Shown here: piece by piece, positions 60,444 through 64,000 of the stretch
How the letters are laid out: each line of letters starts with the position of its first letter
How positions within the stretch are numbered: position 1 is the first letter of the stretch
NCBI RefSeq assembly: GCF_052324685.1
Contig: NC_135211.1
Coordinates: 7,794,386-7,858,385 of the forward strand
DNA: 64,000 nt
Direction: 5' to 3'
Origin: Brachyhypopomus gauderio
Lineage: Eukaryota > Chordata > Actinopteri > Gymnotiformes > Hypopomidae
Translations under genes and position numbers: made by a program
Notes under the pieces: model-generated
What the model was told of the DNA's origin: nothing
What the model saw: only the letters and a program-made list of their open reading frames with translations
Databases searched by the model: none

Positions 60444-61143
60444 AGTGGAGTTTTACAAACACTCACGGTCAGTTGTGCCCCTGCCAAATCACTTGTCTAT
60501 GTGAAAAGAAGAAAACGAGTAGCGAAAAGAAAGAAGAAGCAGCAACTCATCCATCATCGTCATCCTTTCCAAGTCCCTTTAAATGCCATCTGCAGGGGTT
60601 TTAACTTGCTGTTCATATTTTTGTTGCTTAATATTTCATATAGCTAAATGATATGCAAGTCATTAATGACACATAAGCAGCAGCAATCCACTCAAGATGG
60701 GCCTTTTAATTATCCAAGGAGTTCAAGGTGGTATGTCAAAATGGGAACGGTGCTGTGTCCCTCCAAGAAAACGACTTGATACAAATATGCTATGTACACT
60801 ACCAGATTGTCATGTACTCTGAGTCTAAGCTGTGAGAATTCATAGCACACCAATAAACCCATGCTGAAATTGGAACATTTGTAATGTGCAGGGTGTTAAA
60901 AGGCCGGACGATAAAACGTAAGCGTTCATCTACTTATTCAGAATGGCAGGAGAAGAAAGAAGATCAAGTAGTGACATATCCTGCCAGGATGCCTTTTGCA
61001 ATGTGTTGTATGTGACTGTGTGCTGAGGCGAGGTTGAAGAGGAAGCTGCTTTTGTCAGACTGGAAATGATGATTCTTGCCTCTTCCAATTCAACATAAAT
61101 TCACCTTCTTTCGTGAAAAAGTCGGCAAAGACTTCTTCATAGA

Positions 61144-61225
61144 GGTAGCGTGGCCGAGTGGTCTAAGGCGCTGGATTTAAGCTCCATTCTCTTCGGAGGC
61201 GTGGGTTCAAATCCCACTGCTACCA
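61144..61225 (+). tRNA. U79: tRNA-Leu (UAA), common form, mosaic unit
   Basis: U66 form whose spacer end is CTTTTGTCAGAC, a marker otherwise confined to the U74 type. This indicates exchange between the two dimer halves. Confidence 0.93.
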
Positions 61226-61925
61226 AGTGGAGTTTTACAAACACTCACGGTCAGTTGTGCCCCTGCCAAATCACTTGTCTATGTGAAAAGAAGAAAACGA
61301 GTAGCGAAAAGAAAGAAGAAGCAGCAACTCATCCATCATCGTCATCCTTTCCAAGTCCCTTTAAATGCCATCTGCAGGGGTTTTAACTTGCTGTTCATAT
61401 TTTTGTTGCTTAATATTTCATATAGCTAAATGATATGCAAGTCATTAATGACACATAAGCAGCAGCAATCCACTCAAGATGGGCCTTTTAATTATCCAAG
61501 GAGTTCAAGCTGGTATGTCAAAATGGGAACGGTGCTGTGTCCCTCCAAGAAAACGACTTGATACAAATATGCTATGTACACTACCAGATTGTCATGTACT
61601 CTGAGTCTAAGCTGTGAGAATTCATAGCACACCAATAAACCCATGCTGAAATTGGAACATTTGTAATGTGCAGGGTGTTAAAAGGCCGGACGATAAAACG
61701 TAAGCGTTCATCTACTTATTCAGAATGGCAGGAGAAGAAAGAAGATCAAGTAGTGACATATCCTGCCAGGATGCCTTTTGCAATGTGTTGTATGTGACTG
61801 TGTGCTGAGGCGAGGTTGAAGAGGAAGCTGCTTTTGTCAGACTGGAAATGATGATTCTTGCCTCTTCCAATTCAACATAAATTCACCTTCTTTCGTGAAA
61901 AAGTCGGCAAAGACTTCTTCATAGA

Positions 61926-62007
61926 GGTAGCGTGGCCGAGTGGTCTAAGGCGCTGGATTTAAGCTCCATTCTCTTCGGAGGCGTGGGTTCAAATCCCACT
62001 GCTACCA
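61926..62007 (+). tRNA. U80: tRNA-Leu (UAA), common form
   Basis: U66 form with AAAACATAAGC and TTTATCACAC, as in U77. It follows U79 directly, so the dimer is locally a trimer. Confidence 0.93.
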
Positions 62008-62707
62008 AGTGGAGTTTTACAAACACTCACGGTCAGTTGTGCCCCTGCCAAATCACTTGTCTATGTGAAAAGAAGAAAACGAGTAGCGAAAAGAAAGAAG
62101 AAGCAGCAACTCATCCATCATCGTCATCCTTTCCAAGTCCCTTTAAATGCCATCTGCAGGGGTTTTAACTTGCTGTTCATATTTTTGTTGCTTAATATTT
62201 CATATAGCTAAATGATATGCAAGTCATTAATGACACATAAGCAGCAGCAATCCACTCAAGATGGGCCTTTTAATTATCCAAGGAGTTCAAGCTGGTATGT
62301 CAAAATGGGAACGGTGCTGTGTCCCTCCAAGAAAACGACTTGATACAAATATGCTATGTACACTACCAGATTGTCATGTACTCTGAGTCTAAGCTGTGAG
62401 AATTCATAGCACACCAATAAACCCATGCTGAAATTGGAACATTTGTAATGTGCAGGGTGTTAAAAGGCCGGACGATAAAACATAAGCGTTCATCTACTTA
62501 TTCAGAATGGCAGGAGAAGAAAGAAGATCAAGTAGTGACATATCCTGCCAGGATGCCTTTTGCAATGTGTTGTATGTGACTGTGTGCTGAGGCGAGGTTG
62601 AAGAGGAAGCTGCTTTTATCACACTGGAAATGATGATTCTTGCCTCTTCCAATTCAACATAAATTCACCTTCTTTCGTGAAAAAGTCGGCAAAGACTTCT
62701 TCATAGA

Positions 62708-62789
62708 GGTAGCGTGGCTGTGTGGTCTAAGGCGCTGGATTTAAGCTCCATTCTCGTTGGAGGCATGGGTTCAAATCCCACAGCTACCA
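62708..62789 (+). tRNA. U81: tRNA-Leu (UAA), degenerate (A14U, G49A, A66)
   Basis: Fifth copy of this gene type in the 3' region, with the U74-type spacer (GTTCAAGGTGG, CTTTTGTCAGAC). Confidence 0.81.
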
Positions 62790-63489
62790 AGTGGAGTTTT
62801 ACAAACACTCACGGTCAGTTGTGCCCCTGCCAAATCACTTGTCTATGTGAAAAGAAGAAAACGAGTAGCGAAAAGAAAGAAGAAGCAGCAACTCATCCAT
62901 CATCGTCATCCTTTCCAAGTCCCTTTAAATGCCATCTGCAGGGGTTTTAACTTGCTGTTCATATTTTTGTTGCTTAATATTTCATATAGCTAAATGATAT
63001 GCAAGTCATTAATGACACATAAGCAGCAGCAATCCACTCAAGATGGGCCTTTTAATTATCCAAGGAGTTCAAGGTGGTATGTCAAAATGGGAACGGTGCT
63101 GTGTCCCTCCAAGAAAACGACTTGATACAAATATGCTATGTACACTACCAGATTGTCATGTACTCTGAGTCTAAGCTGTGAGAATTCATAGCACACCAAT
63201 AAACCCATGCTGAAATTGGAACATTTGTAATGTGCAGGGTGTTAAAAGGCCGGACGATAAAACGTAAGCGTTCATCTACTTATTCAGAATGGCAGGAGAA
63301 GAAAGAAGATCAAGTAGTGACATATCCTGCCAGGATGCCTTTTGCAATGTGTTGTATGTGACTGTGTGCTGAGGCGAGGTTGAAGAGGAAGCTGCTTTTG
63401 TCAGACTGGAAATGATGATTCTTGCCTCTTCCAATTCAACATAAATTCACCTTCTTTCGTGAAAAAGTCGGCAAAGACTTCTTCATAGA

Positions 63490-63571
63490 GGTAGCGTGGC
63501 CGAGTGGTCTAAGGCGCTGGATTTAAGCTCCATTCTCTTCGGAGGCGTGGGTTCAAATCCCACTGCTACCA
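63490..63571 (+). tRNA. U82: tRNA-Leu (UAA), common form
   Basis: Last tRNA in the window, U66 form, with intact leader hairpin and terminator. Confidence 0.93.
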
Positions 63572-64000
63572 AGTGGAGTTTTACAAACACTCACGGTCAG
63601 TTGTGCCCCTGCCAAATCACTTGTCTATGTGAAAAGAAGAAAACGAGTAGCGAAAAGAAAGAAGAAGCAGCAACTCATCCATCATCGTCATCCTTTCCAA
63701 GTCCCTTTAAATGCCATCTGCAGGGGTTTTAACTTGCTGTTCATATTTTTGTTGCTTAATATTTCATATAGCTAAATGATATGCAAGTCATTAATGACAC
63801 ATAAGCAGCAGCAATCCACTCAAGATGGGCCTTTTAATTATCCAAGGAGTTCAAGCTGGTATGTCAAAATGGGAACGGTGCTGTGTCCCTCCAAGAAAAC
63901 GACTTGATACAAATATGCTATGTACACTACCAGATTGTCATGTACTCTGAGTCTAAGCTGTGAGAATTCATAGCACACCAATAAACCCATGCTGAAATTG
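63572..64000 (+). repeat. Partial spacer, truncated by window end
   Basis: This is the first 429 bp of U82's spacer. It has the perfect 12-bp palindrome and the AATAAA motif. Nothing in it signals the end of the array. Confidence 0.95.

Larger units (their letters stand above)
57234..61925 (+). repeat. 1564-bp dimers alternating degenerate and common genes (U74–U79)
   Basis: 57234–58797, 58798–60361 and 60362–61925. Each pairs a gene with A14→U/G49→A/A66 with a common-form gene. After U79 an extra common unit (U80) precedes U81, so the period there is three units. Confidence 0.87.
1..64000 (+). repeat. Tandem array of 782–784-bp tRNA-Leu repeat units
   Basis: The window is filled by direct repeats, all in the same orientation, with 82 tRNA genes and an average spacing of about 782.8 bp (first gene at 86, last at 63490). 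Most units are 782 or 784 bp. The 2-bp difference is usually an extra AA in a spacer site about 195 nt past the tRNA start (CATCGTCAT versus CATCAAGTCAT). Units differ by a handful of substitutions, spread evenly over gene and spacer. Both window ends fall in spacer, so the true copy number is higher. The array is satellite-like in organisation, but each monomer contains a recognisable Pol III gene. Confidence 0.98.

Noticed and set aside
1-64000. tRNA-derived SINE family
   Set aside because: SINEs are dispersed and have a degenerate tRNA head plus a 3' tail (A-rich or simple repeat) with target-site duplications. Here the units are strictly head-to-tail, with no tail or duplications between them.
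1-64000. CRISPR array
   Set aside because: Units are far too long, and there are no short repeats separated by unique spacers.
1-64000. Protein-coding system on the minus strand
   Set aside because: No long reading frame is apparent on the reverse strand in a unit, and every unit repeats the same sequence, so none could appear elsewhere.
1-64000. Assembly or simulation artefact
   Set aside because: It cannot be excluded from sequence alone. However, units carry nested, ordered variant patterns, private mutations and mosaics, which fits real array evolution better than simple assembler looping.

Overview
The whole 64-kb window is one uninterrupted, head-to-tail tandem array of a 782–784-bp repeat. 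Every repeat carries one 82-nt leucine tRNA gene on the + strand with anticodon UAA, followed by about 700 bp of spacer. I count 82 tRNA copies. The window starts inside a spacer (1–85) and ends inside one (63572–64000), so the array continues past both edges and no single-copy flank is visible. I see no protein-coding gene, rRNA, transposon gene or CRISPR array.

The tRNA is a class II molecule of the eukaryotic nuclear type. It has an internal A box (TGGCCGAGTGG), a B box (GGTTCAAATCC), no encoded CCA, and a Pol III terminator (TTTT) 7 nt past the gene. From memory, the body is very close to the vertebrate nuclear tRNA-Leu(UAG/AAG) family, so an animal, perhaps a vertebrate, is the best guess. 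The species cannot be read from the sequence. Amplified nuclear tRNA arrays of this style are known in vertebrates (Xenopus tDNA repeats, the zebrafish chromosome 4 long arm, human 1q23.3).

The copies are not identical, and in standard tRNA numbering they sort as follows. Twenty-four have the commonest sequence (U66, a G7·U66 wobble). Eleven have C66 and a fully paired acceptor stem. Five more differ only in the variable arm or position 44, and three have wobble changes in the anticodon stem. The other 39 carry a lesion in a stem or a conserved tertiary base: C72→A (13 copies), A14→U (13, usually with other lesions), A70→U (5), G24→A (3), G5→A (2), a broken variable stem (2) and G51→U (1). 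All 82 keep the anticodon loop, the discriminator A73 and an intact B box. All 82 also have a C27·U43 mismatch at the end of the anticodon stem.

Layout by shared markers (U1–U82 are units in order): U1–U3, repeated at U17–U19 with a 16-unit offset; U3–U11, a 2348-bp three-unit higher-order repeat, three times; U11–U14, a 1568-bp two-unit repeat, twice; U20–U29, mixed monomers with a two-unit block repeated four units later; U34–U45, mostly 1568-bp dimers alternating a paired acceptor with a C72→A copy; U42–U50 (7.05 kb) duplicated as U58–U66, offset 12,526 bp; U52–U57, two 2346-bp trimers; U68–U73, two more trimers; U74–U82, 1564-bp dimers alternating a damaged and an intact copy. Several units are mosaics of two types. 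Nested periods plus mosaics are what unequal crossing-over and gene conversion produce. Spacers are as well conserved as the tRNAs, so recent homogenisation rather than selection on each gene explains most of the similarity.
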